Part shown: positions 46,359 through 57,869 of the stretch, one piece after another
Layout: the number at the start of each line of letters is the position of its first letter
Position numbering within the stretch: the stretch's first letter is position 1
Assembly: GCA_025603075.1 (NCBI GenBank)
Contig: MU626287.1
Coordinates: 92,361 to 156,360 of the forward strand
Source of the DNA: Neoconidiobolus thromboides FSU 785
Taxonomy: Eukaryota > Entomophthoromycota > Entomophthoromycetes > Entomophthorales > Neoconidiobolaceae
Reading direction: 5' to 3'
DNA: 64,000 bases
Notes under the pieces: generated by a model
Told to the model about the DNA's origin: nothing
Database searches by the model: none
What the model saw: only the letters and a program-made list of their open reading frames with translations
Translations under genes and position numbers: made by a program

Positions 46359-47155
46359 CTATCCATCAAACCTTCTACCACTTGAATAAAAGCCCAAAAT
46401 TTGATCCAAACTTTTAATTGAAGATTTGTATTCCATTCTTTTACTTTTTTTACTATTCGGACTATTAGCTTCGCTATTTGCTTCCTTTTTATCTATTTCT
46501 TTATTCACTGCTTTGTTACTATCCTCTTCTTCTTCCACATTAGAAATTTGTTTTTCAAACTCATGCTTCGACAACATTTGTTTAAACTTTCTTTTAGCCG
46601 CAAAACTAATCTTATCTTGACGTTCAAGTTTTTTCTATTATAGTATTTATTAGTTCTGTAATTTTATTTAACCGAAAAAGCAAATCCAAACATAAAAATT
46701 CAACTACTTACCTTCCATCTTCCCACCAGTTTTTCCAACTGATAAACATCGATATCAGTTAATAGATCCTCTTGCTGTTCCCCACAGTTATCTGGTAGCC
46801 ATTTACTTACTAGCTCTTTTTCATCCTTTTCAACTTGAGGTAAATCCCTTGTACGTAATAAAATACCCAAAATATTAGCGTCTTGTTCCGTTTGTATACC
46901 ATCATTGGGATAAACCATAATCAAAGGGTTATTTTTGTTTTTATGTAACTCTTCGTTGAGGGAAACAAACTTTCCAACTAACAAATTTAATTTAGTCATT
47001 AATTCATCATAATTTAAGTTTAATGGGTTGTTTGTTTGTAATTCTATTATATGATAGAGTTCGAGAAAATCTTGCTGTAATTGATATGTCTTGGAGAGCA
47101 ATACATCTAAATCATTGGCGTTTAATGGTTGCTTCAAAAGACTGTTGTTGCTCAT
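46359..47155 (-). CDS. MED8: Mediator subunit Med8
   Basis: Part of the Mediator head module, bridging activators and RNA polymerase II. Two exons joined at GRWK/KKLERQD. The N-terminal helix (LDVLLSKTYQLQQDFLELYH), a second helix with LMTKLNLLVGKFVSLNEELH, the 'LIMVYPNDGIQTEQD' link and LLRTRDLPQVEKDEKELVSK follow the Med8 pattern 'lKxrl..L..sl..l...l......lvvhP......d...l..LLRtK..P.v...e'. The C-terminal exon is Glu/Ser/Lys-rich and ends DQILGFYSSGRRFDG. It shares a ~100-bp divergent promoter with the Dam1 gene. Confidence 0.82.
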
Positions 47156-47255
47156 TCTTTTGGGATTTTTGACAAAAGTTTGGAAAAGGTTGAAAAAAAT
47201 AAAAGTTGAAAATTGGAATTTTGTTTTTTAAAATCAAAAAATCAAAAAATCAAAA

Positions 47256-48798
47256 ATGGAAAGTAAAGGATTGGAAGATAAACAAAGGGATAGTGAAGGA
47301 GAGTTAATAAATGAACAAGAAAGTAGTTATGATAAAGAAGAGCTAAGGGATGATGATGATGACTTAAGCGAGAGTTTAAAAAGCAAAAAAAGTAGACGAT
47401 TAACATTAACATTTAATCGACCAAAAGGGCGTTTACCAAATGGTTTAGTAAATCAAAGTTTCACTACCAATGTAACCAATTTCGCGTTCGAGGATAAGCA
47501 TTTGATTTTCAATATACTTGATACAAAAAATGAAGAGCTATCCGAGGAAACCTTAAAAATGAAAGAAAGATTGGATAACGTCACTTTATTAAATCAGCAA
47601 ATTATTAAATTTAATACACATTTCTCTTCATTCCTTCAAAGCTTACAGTTTAATAGTTATTGTAACGATTATTATGAGGTAAATAACAGGGTTATTATTG
47701 TGAATTTATTGGTTAATATTTTTTACATTAGAAACCTAATGAAGCTACATTTCGTAAATACATATTTAATTTAATTTTAATGGTCTTTATTCAATTATCT
47801 AGGTTTCCAAAGTATAAGACAGAATACCGAGACCAGCGAAGTAGATGCAGAAGCCACCTCACCTAATTTGGAACAAGTGGATATTGAGCCAGAGGGTATA
47901 ATAAAGCTGCCAACAGTGGAAGAAAAAGAAAAGGAAAGATTAATTCAAAAAGAAAGAGAAAAAGAAAAAGAAAAAGAAAAAGAAAAAGAAAAAGAAAGAG
48001 AAGCCCAAGAAAAAGAAAAAGAAAAAGAAAAAGAAAAAGAAAAAGAAGCTGTTATTAAAGAACGACGACAATCTATTAAAACTCCAATCCTTAAAAACAG
48101 TAGCAGAAAAAGTATAAGAACTTCAATTAATTCTAAGAAAGCATCACCATTGCCATTGAATTCAACAACATCTCCAAATGTTGCTGATAGAAGAAAAACA
48201 GTAAAGAATGTTAAAATGGATACTTTATCACCACATAAAAGTATTAAGAAAAGGAAGTTACCAACCAAACCATTGACATATGCAATGAGAAAGGTAAGCT
48301 ATTAGTGTGGGTTATTGTTTATTATGGAGATGAAGCTAACTGGGCTTACTTTAGAAAAGATCTAAATTGGATTTTGAAAAGATACTATCCTCACTACCTA
48401 TTGAATATAGGGAAGCGGTAGGATTTAATTTTTTTATTCATTTATTTATTTTTATCTTTTTTTTAGCCCATTAATCAACATATTAGTGAAATATTGATGT
48501 ATTTAGAAACAAATGACGAAGGAGCGTAAGTTAATTAAATTATACTTTTATCATTATAGTGCTTAATAGTATATTTATATATAGCACCAAAAAACAATTA
48601 GCAACTCATTTTAAATACCCAGAAGTTAAAGTACATGCTTATCTAAATACCCTAATGCTTAAAGGTTATATTAGTAAAGTAGTTGGTTCAGATAAGGTAA
48701 TGATTTTTTCTGAAAAATCACATTTTTTTAAGGTTGACTTTTTATTATAGAATATTCGTTTCTTTTTAGATGCTGTTCATCTGGTTAAGATTAAGTAA
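47256..48798 (+). CDS. DAM1: DASH complex Dam1 homologue with a winged-helix-like C-terminus
   Basis: Seven exons (47256-47678, 47732-47753, 47803-48293, 48355-48417, 48467-48525, 48585-48696, 48751-48798) join in frame to a 405-residue protein. Residues about 77-155 match the Dam1 core: KERLDNVTLLNQQIIKFNTH, FSSFLQSLQFNSYCNDYYE, then KPNEATFRFQ supplied by a 22-nt exon and the next one, compared with the family pattern 'L..FN.sFaSFLyGLnmNafCvDFpe.P...sFrr'. A highly charged KE-repeat linker (47950-48047, hexamer repeat) and a basic Ser/Lys-rich stretch follow. The last ~94 residues (LDFEKILSSLPIEYREAPIN, HISEILMYLETNDEGATKKQ, LNTLMLKGYISKVVGSDKN) look like a winged helix. Dam1 couples kinetochores to microtubules. 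The C-terminal domain is not usual for Dam1. Confidence 0.72.
47950..48047 (+). repeat. AAAGAA hexamer repeat encoding a Lys-Glu linker
   Basis: Two runs of AAAGAA units interrupted by GAAGCCCAAG. Translates as alternating KE, likely a rigid charged single helix between the Dam1 core and the C-terminal domain. Confidence 0.9.
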
Positions 48799-49967
48799 GA
48801 ACGATTATTTTTTAGTTTGATTTAGGTTTTGATATTGATTAACTATTATTAGGGCTTTAACTTCCATTTAAATTAAAAGAAGATGCTATTGAATTTTGTT
48901 TATTACTGTTGCTTAATTACTAGAACATTGCTAATTAAATTTCCTAATCAAATTCAATCCCTTGTTGGAAAAAAAGTAACTGTTTTTTATAATAAAGATA
49001 GGTTGGTTTAAACCCAAAGTTCAAAATTTTGAGTTTAATTTTCTATAAAGGTTTTAAAATTGCATACAGTATACAGCTATAATAGCTCTATTGTGACCTA
49101 TTTAATTGTTTACTTAAGAACAAAGTTTGTTAAAATTACTTTAAAATCTAAAAATCAAGCTTTAAGAAACCAAACAAACAAACAGCTAGACATAAAAATC
49201 ATCGCAAATTATATTGTAATAGATTCACAGGATTTTATAAAATTTAACACTTGAGGGCTATTGCTATTTCAAGAGCTTAAAAAAATACCTACCAAAGTTC
49301 AACCTTGACTGTAAGTAAAGATAACAACACTTCAATAAAACTCAATCTGTTCTTATGAAAGCTTATTCAAAGTACAAGAAAATGTAGTACTTTGTTTAAA
49401 AATAATGATAAATTTTTTTATCTAAACATATACTATTCAATGCAACTATTAAGAAAAGGCGCTTTATTATTAAAGTGAGTAAAATTTTAATTCAAATCTC
49501 TAACAGTATCAAAAACACTTATTAAGATAAAGATATGTGATTTTAATTTCATTTATTTAAAATTACTTTTTTATTTAACTAATATGAATGTGGTACTTTA
49601 TTTAAACTTCCGATCTTTTTAATGTTAAGTATATAGCCGATATTGCAATAAGCTGTTAAAGAATAACTTAAAAATAAATGTAAATTTATAAAACAAACTT
49701 TTAATAAATTTGAATAAAACAATAAAAAATGGGATAAGATTTTTTAAATAAATTAAAAAGTTTATTAAAAAATTTACTAAGAAAAAATCATCAAAAGTTT
49801 TTAACAGTTTTGTTATTTTTTTAGTAATATAAAATAATATATTAATTATAAAAATTACAAATTAATCTATTTAATAATTAATAAAATAACACAACTTTTA
49901 ATACCTAAAGCCTGCTTATTTTACATTAGTTATAAAAAGCTATAAATTAAAAGCTAAAAATATGTAT

Positions 49968-50062
49968 GGGGATATTTTTTTACGTTCAAGGATTTTACTA
50001 ATTTTTCCGCTCAAATAAGTGTTAAAAGGTGGAAAAAGTAATGAAGCCAAAAAAACACTCCC
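49968..50062 (+). mobile_element. Miniature inverted-repeat element, copy 12
   Basis: 95-bp copy. Left end GGGGATAT, right end ACACTCCC. Flanks GTAT/ATAT, one mismatch. Confidence 0.8.
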
Positions 50063-50099
50063 ATATATTATTATCTAAAACCTAATTATATGAATATAT

Positions 50100-50195
50100 G
50101 AGAATATTTTTTTGATTTCATCACTTTTTCCATTTTTCAAGTGGTTTGAGTAGAATGATTGTTAGTAAAACTCTTAAACAAAAAAATACATCCCC
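50100..50195 (-). mobile_element. Miniature inverted-repeat element, copy 13
   Basis: 96-bp reverse-orientation copy. Left end GAGAATAT, right end ACATCCCC. Perfect ATAT/ATAT flanks. The centre has GTGGTTTG in place of the usual AGCGCTATTTG. Confidence 0.8.
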
Positions 50196-50314
50196 ATATA
50201 CTTGCTTTAAATTTGAAAATTAAGAAATTTTCATATTTTTGTAACCAATTCACATAAATCTAACAAACTTGAATTTTCAATCTTGTCTTCCTTTTTTAAT
50301 CCAAGTCCGCAACA

Positions 50315-51652
50315 ATGAATCATCAGAATAATGAAGAATTAGAAACAGATAAAAGTGGAAAAATAGAAACCATAGCTAATGAAGTAGCTCAACATTATAA
50401 TTCACGTCCTGATTTAGGTTTACAAAAACGTAAAGAGTCAGTGATATTAAATTTACGTAGTTATAACAACTGGGTCAAGTCGATATTGATCAATAAATAC
50501 GTCCAAAAAAATAGTGTTGTATTAGATATTGGGTGTGGGAAAGGTGGCGACTTATTAAAATTTGGTAAAAAAGGAATCAAAAATTATATTGGAGCAGGTA
50601 AGCTTTAATACCTTTTTTAAAATTTTGTATTGAAAATGAAAGATTAATGAGATGATCAACTTTAGATATTGCTTCAGTATCAATTGAACAAGCTCGAGAA
50701 CGATATAATAGTATGAGATATAAAGATTTTCCAGCTCAGTTTTTTGTACATGATTGTTATGGAGTAAGGCTTTATCATCTCTTTTTTCTATCTGAAAATG
50801 AAACTAATATGATTAATATTTATACAGAAACTACTAAAACCTATCTTACCTTCAAACTTTTCAGCAGATGCTATTAGTATGCAATTTTGTATGCATTATG
50901 CTTTTGAAACGGAAGAAAAAGTGAGAATGATGTTGACAAATGTTTCTCAAAATTTAAATAAAGGTGGCCATTTTTTTGCTACAATACCAAACTCAAATTG
51001 GATTGTGTAAGTTTATTTTTATATTAATATTATTATTGTATGTATTATTTTAAATTGAGTTAAGATTGGAGAATAGATTTTAAATTAAAATGGATTAAAA
51101 TTAATTTTATTTTTATATAGAAAAAAGATAAAAAACAGTAATAATTTAGAATTTGGTAATAAAGTTTATAAAATAAGATTTGAAACCAAGGATTTATTTA
51201 CAATCTATGGACACAAATACTATTTTGAATTACAAGATGCAATTGAAGATTGTCCAGAATATTTGGTTCATTTCCCAACATTTGAAAAGTAAGTTAGTTA
51301 TTCAGATCTCTCATATTCATCCACGTAGATTAAAGGAAATCGGATTTGAAATTTAAATCAAAGTAACATCTTATTATTAATTTTTATTTTTTTAGATTAG
51401 CTAGGGAATATGGTTTAAAGTTAATATTTAAAATGGATTTTCATAATATTTATAAAAATTTCTCTAATGTTAATTATTATAATGAATTATTATATCGTAT
51501 GAATGTCATATCGGAAGATACTACTTCTATTGCTTATGATTTTGATAACAATCAATGGGAAGCTTGTGGTAAATAGCTTTGGTTTTGATTATATTTTATT
51601 TTAATAATTATCTTTAGGTATTTATCTTGCAGTTGCATTTGAGAAAGTTTAA
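50315..51652 (+). CDS. ABD1: mRNA cap guanine-N7 methyltransferase
   Basis: Methylates the 5' guanosine cap of nascent mRNA in the nucleus, using S-adenosylmethionine. About six exons. An acidic N-terminus leads to VAQHYNSRPDLGLQKRKESV and LRSYNNWVKSILINKYV, the conserved cap-MTase entry (contains the 'R...R..NNWIK' motif). SAM-binding motif VLDIGCGKGGDLLKF follows; splicing makes YIGADIASVSIEQARERY. Then ILPSNFSADAISMQFCMHYA with FETEEK, GGHFFATIPNSNWIV, KVYKIRF, GHKYYFELQDAIEDCPEYLV, and the C-terminal lobe ending GIYLAVAFEKV. About 370 residues, typical length. Confidence 0.95.
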
Positions 51653-51962
51653 AAGGAATACGAGATATAGATGAGAATGTGTTAAATAATACTGAAAGTG
51701 TGTGTCTTAAAAGAAATGAATGCCCTGTAATTGGTCATTGATCTGATAATAAATAAATAGTTACTATTTTCTATGTTTAAACATTGTCTTAATTTTTTTA
51801 TCTAATGAATTACTAAATTTAGTAATTTTCATAATTCTATTTCACGGATTAATTTTAGTTATTGTATTTTTAATTTATTGATTGTTCTTTGAAGAAAGTT
51901 GAATTTATAAAAATTCAATTTGAAATTTGAAATATTTCATAGTTTTTTTAAATATTTTAAAA
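51653..51962. other. Spacer, ABD1 to ATG22
   Basis: 310-bp AT-rich spacer between two plus-strand genes. Nothing recognised. Confidence 0.6.
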
Positions 51963-53380
51963 ATGAATAGTAAACAATTAATAAATGATTTAAATAATTC
52001 CACTGAATCATAGAACCTTTTAGATCAAAATTCTGATAGCCCTGAAATAGAACATATTGGTATGACACCATATCGAGATAATGACGTACAGACAGAGGAA
52101 ACAATTGAACCTAATCGAAATTCAACATCCACCATCTCTTCTGATGAGGACATTGAAGACTCAACTTTAGGCTATAAAAATCAATTTACAGGTGAATATA
52201 TACCCAATTATTTAGTAACTACGAATAAAGAATTAGCTGGTTTTTATGCTATTGGAATATCCGTAAGTATTGTTTTATCTTTTATCTTATCTCCCAACAA
52301 AGAAAAAAAAAAGAAATAATATAACACTTGAATTCTTTAACAATCTTTAACTCCGTTTTAATTTCTATAGAATAATCCTTATTTAATGATTGGACTGTCC
52401 TTAGCTATTCCCATATTATTAGAAACGTATGCAGCAAAAGCAGGTCTTAATATAGATGGTAAAACAGCTTGTGATACTAGTAAAATTGGATATCAATGTA
52501 TTTTACCAATTGCTGGATTTTATATTACATCTTCAGCCTTTTCTTTGTTTACAATGGCCTTATCTGTCTTATTACAAGCCATATTTTTCATTGCACTTTC
52601 TTCATTGGCAGATTATGGAAGTAAGTTTGTTATTATTATTATTTTATAAACTAATTTCATAAATTAATTTTATTAGATTATCGTAAATCTCTTTTATTAC
52701 TTTCTAGTTTTATTGGTAGTATTTCAATGATATTACTCTCTTTTATTACTAGCTTTAAATTATATTGGCTATTAGCTGTATTATCTATTATATGTAATGT
52801 AAGTTATGGGGTATCAACTGTGTTTTTTTATGCTTATATAACTACGTTAACAAGATTTCATCCAAAAACAGTAGCTGCATTAGCTATTGGAGATCAAAAT
52901 CATTATTTAAAAGTCAAAGATGAAGTAGCAAATAGTATTTCTAGTAAAGTTAGTATTTATGGATTTGTATCTTCTTTTATTACTATGTTATTATGTGGTA
53001 TGTTAGTAGTTGTTTATTATAATGAAAAGAAAGCAGAAACACAAATTTATTTGTTAAAAATAATTTGTTTAATTTGTGGGATCTTATGGTTAATAGGAAT
53101 ATTATTTCAATTAATCTTACTAAAAAAAAGAGAAGGTGGAAAGATACCTAAAGATCAAAATATTATATTATTTTCTTTTAGTGAATTAGTTAATACAATG
53201 AAACAAGTTAAAAAATTACCTAATACTTTTTTTTATCTTTTATCTTGGATGTTATTATCAGATGCTACTTCTTCTATTGGTATGGTTGGTATTTTATTTT
53301 CTAAAGTAGAATTAGGTATGAATATTAAACAATTAATGTTTATTATTATATTAGTTTCATTATGTGGAATTATTGGTAAG

Positions 53381-53440
<60 letters not shown>

Positions 53441-54271
53441 AATATTATAATATATTAATATATTAATCTATTTAATATTAAATTAGGTATTTATTTATGG
53501 CTATTTATACAAAGAATATTTGAATTAAGAACAAAAACAATGTTAATAATAATTACTAGTTTATATATATTATTGCCACTATATGGTATTATAGGAATAT
53601 TCACAGATAAATTTGGATTACATTATCAAAATGAAGCCATAATATTTTCCTCTTTTTATGGGTTCTTATCTGGAGCCTTAAATTCATACTCAAGAGTTCA
53701 ATATTCAGAGTTAATCCCATTAAATCGAGAAAATCAATTTTTCGGATTATATGAAATAACAGATAACGGATCTTCTTGGATTGGTCCATTTATTATTGGC
53801 ATTATTTCATCTCAAACTAATAATTTAAGATTTGGTTTTCTATTTATATTACCAATGTTATTATTATCGATTACTTTATTGTTATTTGTTAATATCAATA
53901 AGGGGATTGATGATGTCTTGTATTTTTCAAATCAAGATAGTTATCTTCAATTAAATGATAATGATTATACATTAAATAATAACAATAATATGAATCATAT
54001 GAATAACAATGAAGAGGATATAAATAATAATAATACGAATTATACAAATAATAATCAAAATTCATATTCTTTATGGGATCAAGAAGATAATGATCCCGAT
54101 TTTTATGAACCTAATAATTTTAATTTATCAATTTATAAACACCCAAATAATAATGATAATAATAATGATAATTCAAATAAATTAGACAATAATGATAGTA
54201 TTATAAATAATCCAAGTGAATTAGAACACAATACAATAATCGATCCTTGGAAAAATAATCAATTAAAATAA
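51963..54271 (+). CDS. ATG22: Atg22-type vacuolar amino-acid effluxer
   Basis: Major-facilitator-like membrane protein that returns amino acids from the vacuole after autophagy. The best start is ATG at 51963: a 44-nt intron (GTAAAC...CATAG) removes an in-frame TAG and gives MNNLLDQNSDSPEIEHIG joined to MTPYRDNDVQ. A start at 52062 is the alternative. Family features: TNKELAGFYAIGIS, NNPYLMIGLSLAIPILLETY, a Cys-rich luminal loop (DTSKIGYQCILPI), SAFSLFTMALSVLLQAIFFI and SLADYGNYRKSLLLLSSFIG, and about ten more helices. The C-terminal ~110 residues are a cytosolic Asn/Asp-rich tail coded by AAT repeats. One intron contains an ATT microsatellite. Converges on the formyltransferase gene with a 103-bp gap. 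Confidence 0.9.
53382..53440 (+). repeat. ATT microsatellite inside an ATG22 intron
   Basis: About 19 uninterrupted TTA/ATT triplets directly after the donor GTAAGT of an intron. Probably variable in length between strains; it does not enter the coding sequence. Confidence 0.9.
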
Positions 54272-54296
54272 AAATAAAAAGTATTCAATTTTATAA

Positions 54297-54340
54297 TAAT
54301 AATAATAGTAATAATAGTAATAATAATACTATTATTATTA
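54297..54340. terminator. AT-only inverted repeat between convergent gene ends
   Basis: Arms TAATAATAATAGTA (54297-54310) and TACTATTATTATTA (54327-54340) with a 16-base loop lie between the stops of ATG22 and the formyltransferase gene. It could help end transcription from both sides, but it may also just be a byproduct of triplet repeats. Confidence 0.3.
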
Positions 54341-54374
54341 TATTCTTTTATTAATATTTTATTATATTCTGTTT

Positions 54375-56022
54375 TTAAATAAACCTTTCCATATTTTGAT
54401 TATTTAATTTATAACCATTACTAAAATTAATAATATCCATTTTATTTTTATTAATTAATTTAATATTATTAACTAATAAATAATGTTTAGGTAAACATTT
54501 TATATATAATAAATTCTTTTTCTTATCAATTTTAAAACTACCTATTATTTCTTCTGTATAATTGTTATTCATATTATTGTTCTCTTCTATTTTTTCTATT
54601 GGCTGTTTTTCATTGATATATAGTTGAATTGTTTGTCCTCGAAAGGTAGTATGTAACGGAAACTAATGAAGAATAAAAAAGTTAATATTTTGGATTTATG
54701 TTATCATGCTAACAATTTACTCTCCAACCTAATGTTCTTTCTTTAAGTAATATATCTTCAATTGTGTTCAATTCCCAATTAATCTTCATAATTTCTTTAT
54801 CTACTTTATTAGCTTTGCTGACCTTAGTTTCATCTTGTGAATATTTTGATTCCTAGATGATAAAATAAAACAAAACAAAATAATAAAAAAAGCAATAATA
54901 TATAAAATAATAACTTACTTGTAATGAATACCAATTTTTTAAAGTATTGATTATTAATTCTCCACCCCGAATACTCATCTTTTTTTCTAATTCTTGGTAT
55001 TTTATATCTTTAGGAATTCTCTATTAATAATAAGCAATTACTTCATTATTATTGTTATCATTATGCCATAAATATTACTATTTCTTCTTGTAAAAGTATT
55101 TTCCCTGCATCAAATTTTAAATGAGATAATTCTTGTACAGAGAGTCCACCAATTTCATCTTGATTTAACATAGTATGTATCAAAGGAGCAGAACCACGAT
55201 ATCTAAAATAGAAAAAAAATAGAAAACTCATTAATATCTATATCAAATTGTGTATTTCCTTTCAATTAAATAAAAAAACTTAATATCATTTATAACAAAT
55301 ACTTTCTCTTATAAATCATTTTATATCTATTTTTAACTTACTTTGGTAACAGTGAAGGGTGTAAATTGATACCACCAAAATTGAATTGATTTAATAAACT
55401 AGTAGGTAAAAAATAACCAAAAGAAACTACAATGGCTAAATTATTTTTTTTTAAATCTAAATCTGGTTGCCATAATCCAATTTTTTTTGGTGGGGGATGA
55501 GATACAAATAAATCTTGTTCTAAAGAATATTGTTTCAATGGAGCTAAAAAAGAGAATGAAAAATTGATTTTATGAGTTTAAATAGAATTATAAATAGTTG
55601 AGTTTTAGAACTAACTTACTTGGTTTTAATATTTTATAACCACGTCCTGATTTACCATCGGGTGGAGTGACTACTTGAATTGAATTGATATATAAATCAC
55701 TGGAAGAATCAACTATTTGTAACGAAGATGTTATTATAAATATAAAGAGTAAAAATAAATAGAACAACTTACTCTTATTTTGTATTTGTTTTTGATGAAG
55801 TAAAGCTTTAATACTTTCGATACTAAAGTTATCGGTTCCAAAGAAAGTAATGTTTACTGGGGTTGGCTAAAGAATACAAGATCTTAATTGAAAATTAATT
55901 GATAACAGTAAATACTTTTTACTTACAATATTATTTTTTATTGAGGTAGGATAATAATTGCTATAAAATCTTAATTTAGCTGGAAATAGAATAGTTAATC
56001 GAGGATGTTTTAATGATAACAT
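54375..56022 (-). CDS. FMT1: Mitochondrial methionyl-tRNA formyltransferase
   Basis: Adds a formyl group from 10-formyl-tetrahydrofolate to initiator Met-tRNA in mitochondria. About eight exons. The N-terminus MLSLKHPRLTILFPAKLRFY is basic without acidic residues, a likely presequence. Then NITFFGTDNFSIESIKALLH (the formyltransferase fold start 'v.FfGtd.Fs...L..L'), LAIVVSFGYFLPTSLLNQF, and GGINLHPSLLPK spliced to YRGSAPLIHTMLNQDEIGG: the hallmark NLHPSLLPxYRGxAP with the catalytic Asn and His. ELSHLKFDAGKILLQEE contains the catalytic Asp region. The C-terminal Fmt-C domain (INWELNTIEDILLKERTLGW, LYIKCLPKHYLLVNNIKLIN) follows. The gene shares a 105-bp divergent promoter with CTU2. Confidence 0.93.
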
Positions 56023-56127
56023 AATAGAATTTTAAAATAAAATTCAAAATTTTAAGTTTTTAAAGCTTTATACTTTTATCTTTTTTTCTGATTTTTAAAA
56101 AAATTCAATTTGATTAAATAAATAAAC

Positions 56128-57710
56128 ATGTGTGATGTTAATCAAGAAGATTTAATGATACCTAAGGGTAAACTTAAAGAATGATAGAATACAATAATGA
56201 AATAAACTTATTACTCTTAACCTTATAGAATTCGTCAAATCAAAGGATCAAAATTGCATCAAATGTAAAACGGAAAAAAGTTCTTTAATTGTAAGAAATA
56301 TACGTTATTGTAAGTAAGTACACATATAAACTTTAATATAGACAATGGTTTAATACTAACTATTAATTCTTAATTAGATCTTGTTTCTTATATAATTTTG
56401 AAGGTAAATTCCGAAGTATATTAAATCGAACCCGTTCCATCAATGATAAAAATTGTCAAAATATGTTATTAGCTTTTTCAGGAGGTATATCTTCAAGGTA
56501 AATTAAACTTTAATTATTATAATAAAATTAAAATTGTTGGTTTATCTAGAGCTATGTTACAATTAGTTAAAAATTTTACTACTCCACATAATAAATATGG
56601 TAATATTTTAGTTTGTCATATTGATGAATCCATAGTCTTAGATAATTGTGTAAGTCTTTTATCTCTTCCACTGTCCACTAAAAATTCATTGATACTAACC
56701 AAATCAAATTACTAGAATAATAACGTCAATGAACTTGAATCCATTGTTCAAGGGTATAATTTTGAATATAAAAAAATTAATTTAGAATCCATTTACCAAC
56801 AAGATGAGAATGAGAATAAGAGAAGATTACTTGAACTACTTAACAGTTTAAGTAATTTAACTGAAAAAGAAGATTTAATTCAAAATTTGAAACATACTTT
56901 ATTAGTGCAAATAGCAAAAGAATCAAAGTAATACATAGTTATATATATTAATAATAATCAAACATTAATATTACTTAATATTAATTTAGTTCTTCTATGT
57001 TGTTATTGGGTGACTCTTCTACAACAATTGCTATTAAAACTATTGCATTAACATCTAAAGGTCGTGGTTTTTCATTACCATTTGAAATAGCAACGGAATC
57101 CAATTGTTATCAAGGTAAGTTCATTATGATCCCTTTTATCTACTTTTCTCACTAACTCATCTCTCTCTTCTTAGGGGTTACTTTAATTCGTCCAATGAGA
57201 GATAGCATTAACAAAGAAATAGCTATGTTTAATTATTTCAATCAATTAAGTACTCCTTGGTTATCAACAATTTATACTAAAAAACCTGGACGATCCAGTA
57301 TTTTTCGATTAACGGAAGAATTTATTATTAATTTAGATAATGGATTTCCATCCACAGTATCGACTATTGTTAGAACAGCTAATAAATTGACACCTAGTAG
57401 TAAAGTAGATGCGAAAAAATGGTGTTTATTGTGTTTAAAGTAAGTTTTATTTGCTCCATTAGTTTAATAAAGTGCATGTTTATTTTGGCTTTTGTTTAGT
57501 CCAGCGGAAAAGGATATTGTTCAATGGAAAAATAAAGTAATGTTGAAAAAGTTGGACCAAATCGGAGACCAAAAGGAAGAGATAATGGATGAAGATGGTA
57601 TTAATCAATATTTTTGTTATGGCTGTACTACTATTTGTGAGAAATTTGAACAAGAAAAATTACCTAATTATGTTATAGAAGGGATGGAGAGATTGAAACA
57701 AAACAATTGA
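56128..57710 (+). CDS. CTU2: Cytosolic tRNA thiolation protein CTU2/NCS2
   Basis: Works with CTU1/NCS6 and the Urm1 sulfur relay to make the 2-thio modification of wobble U34 in tRNAs for Lys, Glu and Gln. About eight exons. Start MCDVNQEDLMIPK, then CIKCKTEKSSLIVRNIRYC (CxxC pairs), FEGKFRSILNRTRSINDK, MLLAFSGGISSRAMLQLVKN (PP-loop-derived SGG.SS), LLLGDSSTTIAIKTIALTS with KGRGFSLPFE, TLIRPMRDSINKEIAMFNYF, and C-terminal zinc-like pairs CLLCLNP and CYGCTTICEKF. The order matches CTU2/NCS2, not the catalytic partner CTU1. Confidence 0.93.
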
Positions 57711-57869
57711 GATTGGGGATAGGTTTTATAGAAGAATAAAAGAAAGAAGAGATGATTTTTTTATAGATAGAATGTAAGTGAAGGGTTTTTTTATTATTAT
57801 TGAAATAAAAAAAATATAAAGATATTAATTTCATTTTTATTCTTGTTTTTTTAAATAATATGTTAAATT

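Larger units (their letters stand above)
48799..50314. other. Spacer with an inverted pair of miniature elements
   Basis: 1.5 kb between two plus-strand genes, very AT-rich in the middle (49560-49960). Element copies 12 and 13 lie at 49968-50062 and 50100-50195, 37 bp apart in opposite orientation, ending about 120 bp before the cap methyltransferase ATG. The frame at 49060-49254 is not convincing. Confidence 0.6.

Noticed and set aside
49060-49254. 64-residue plus-strand ORF
   Set aside because: AT-rich, Lys/Asn/Ile-dominated composition and no family features.
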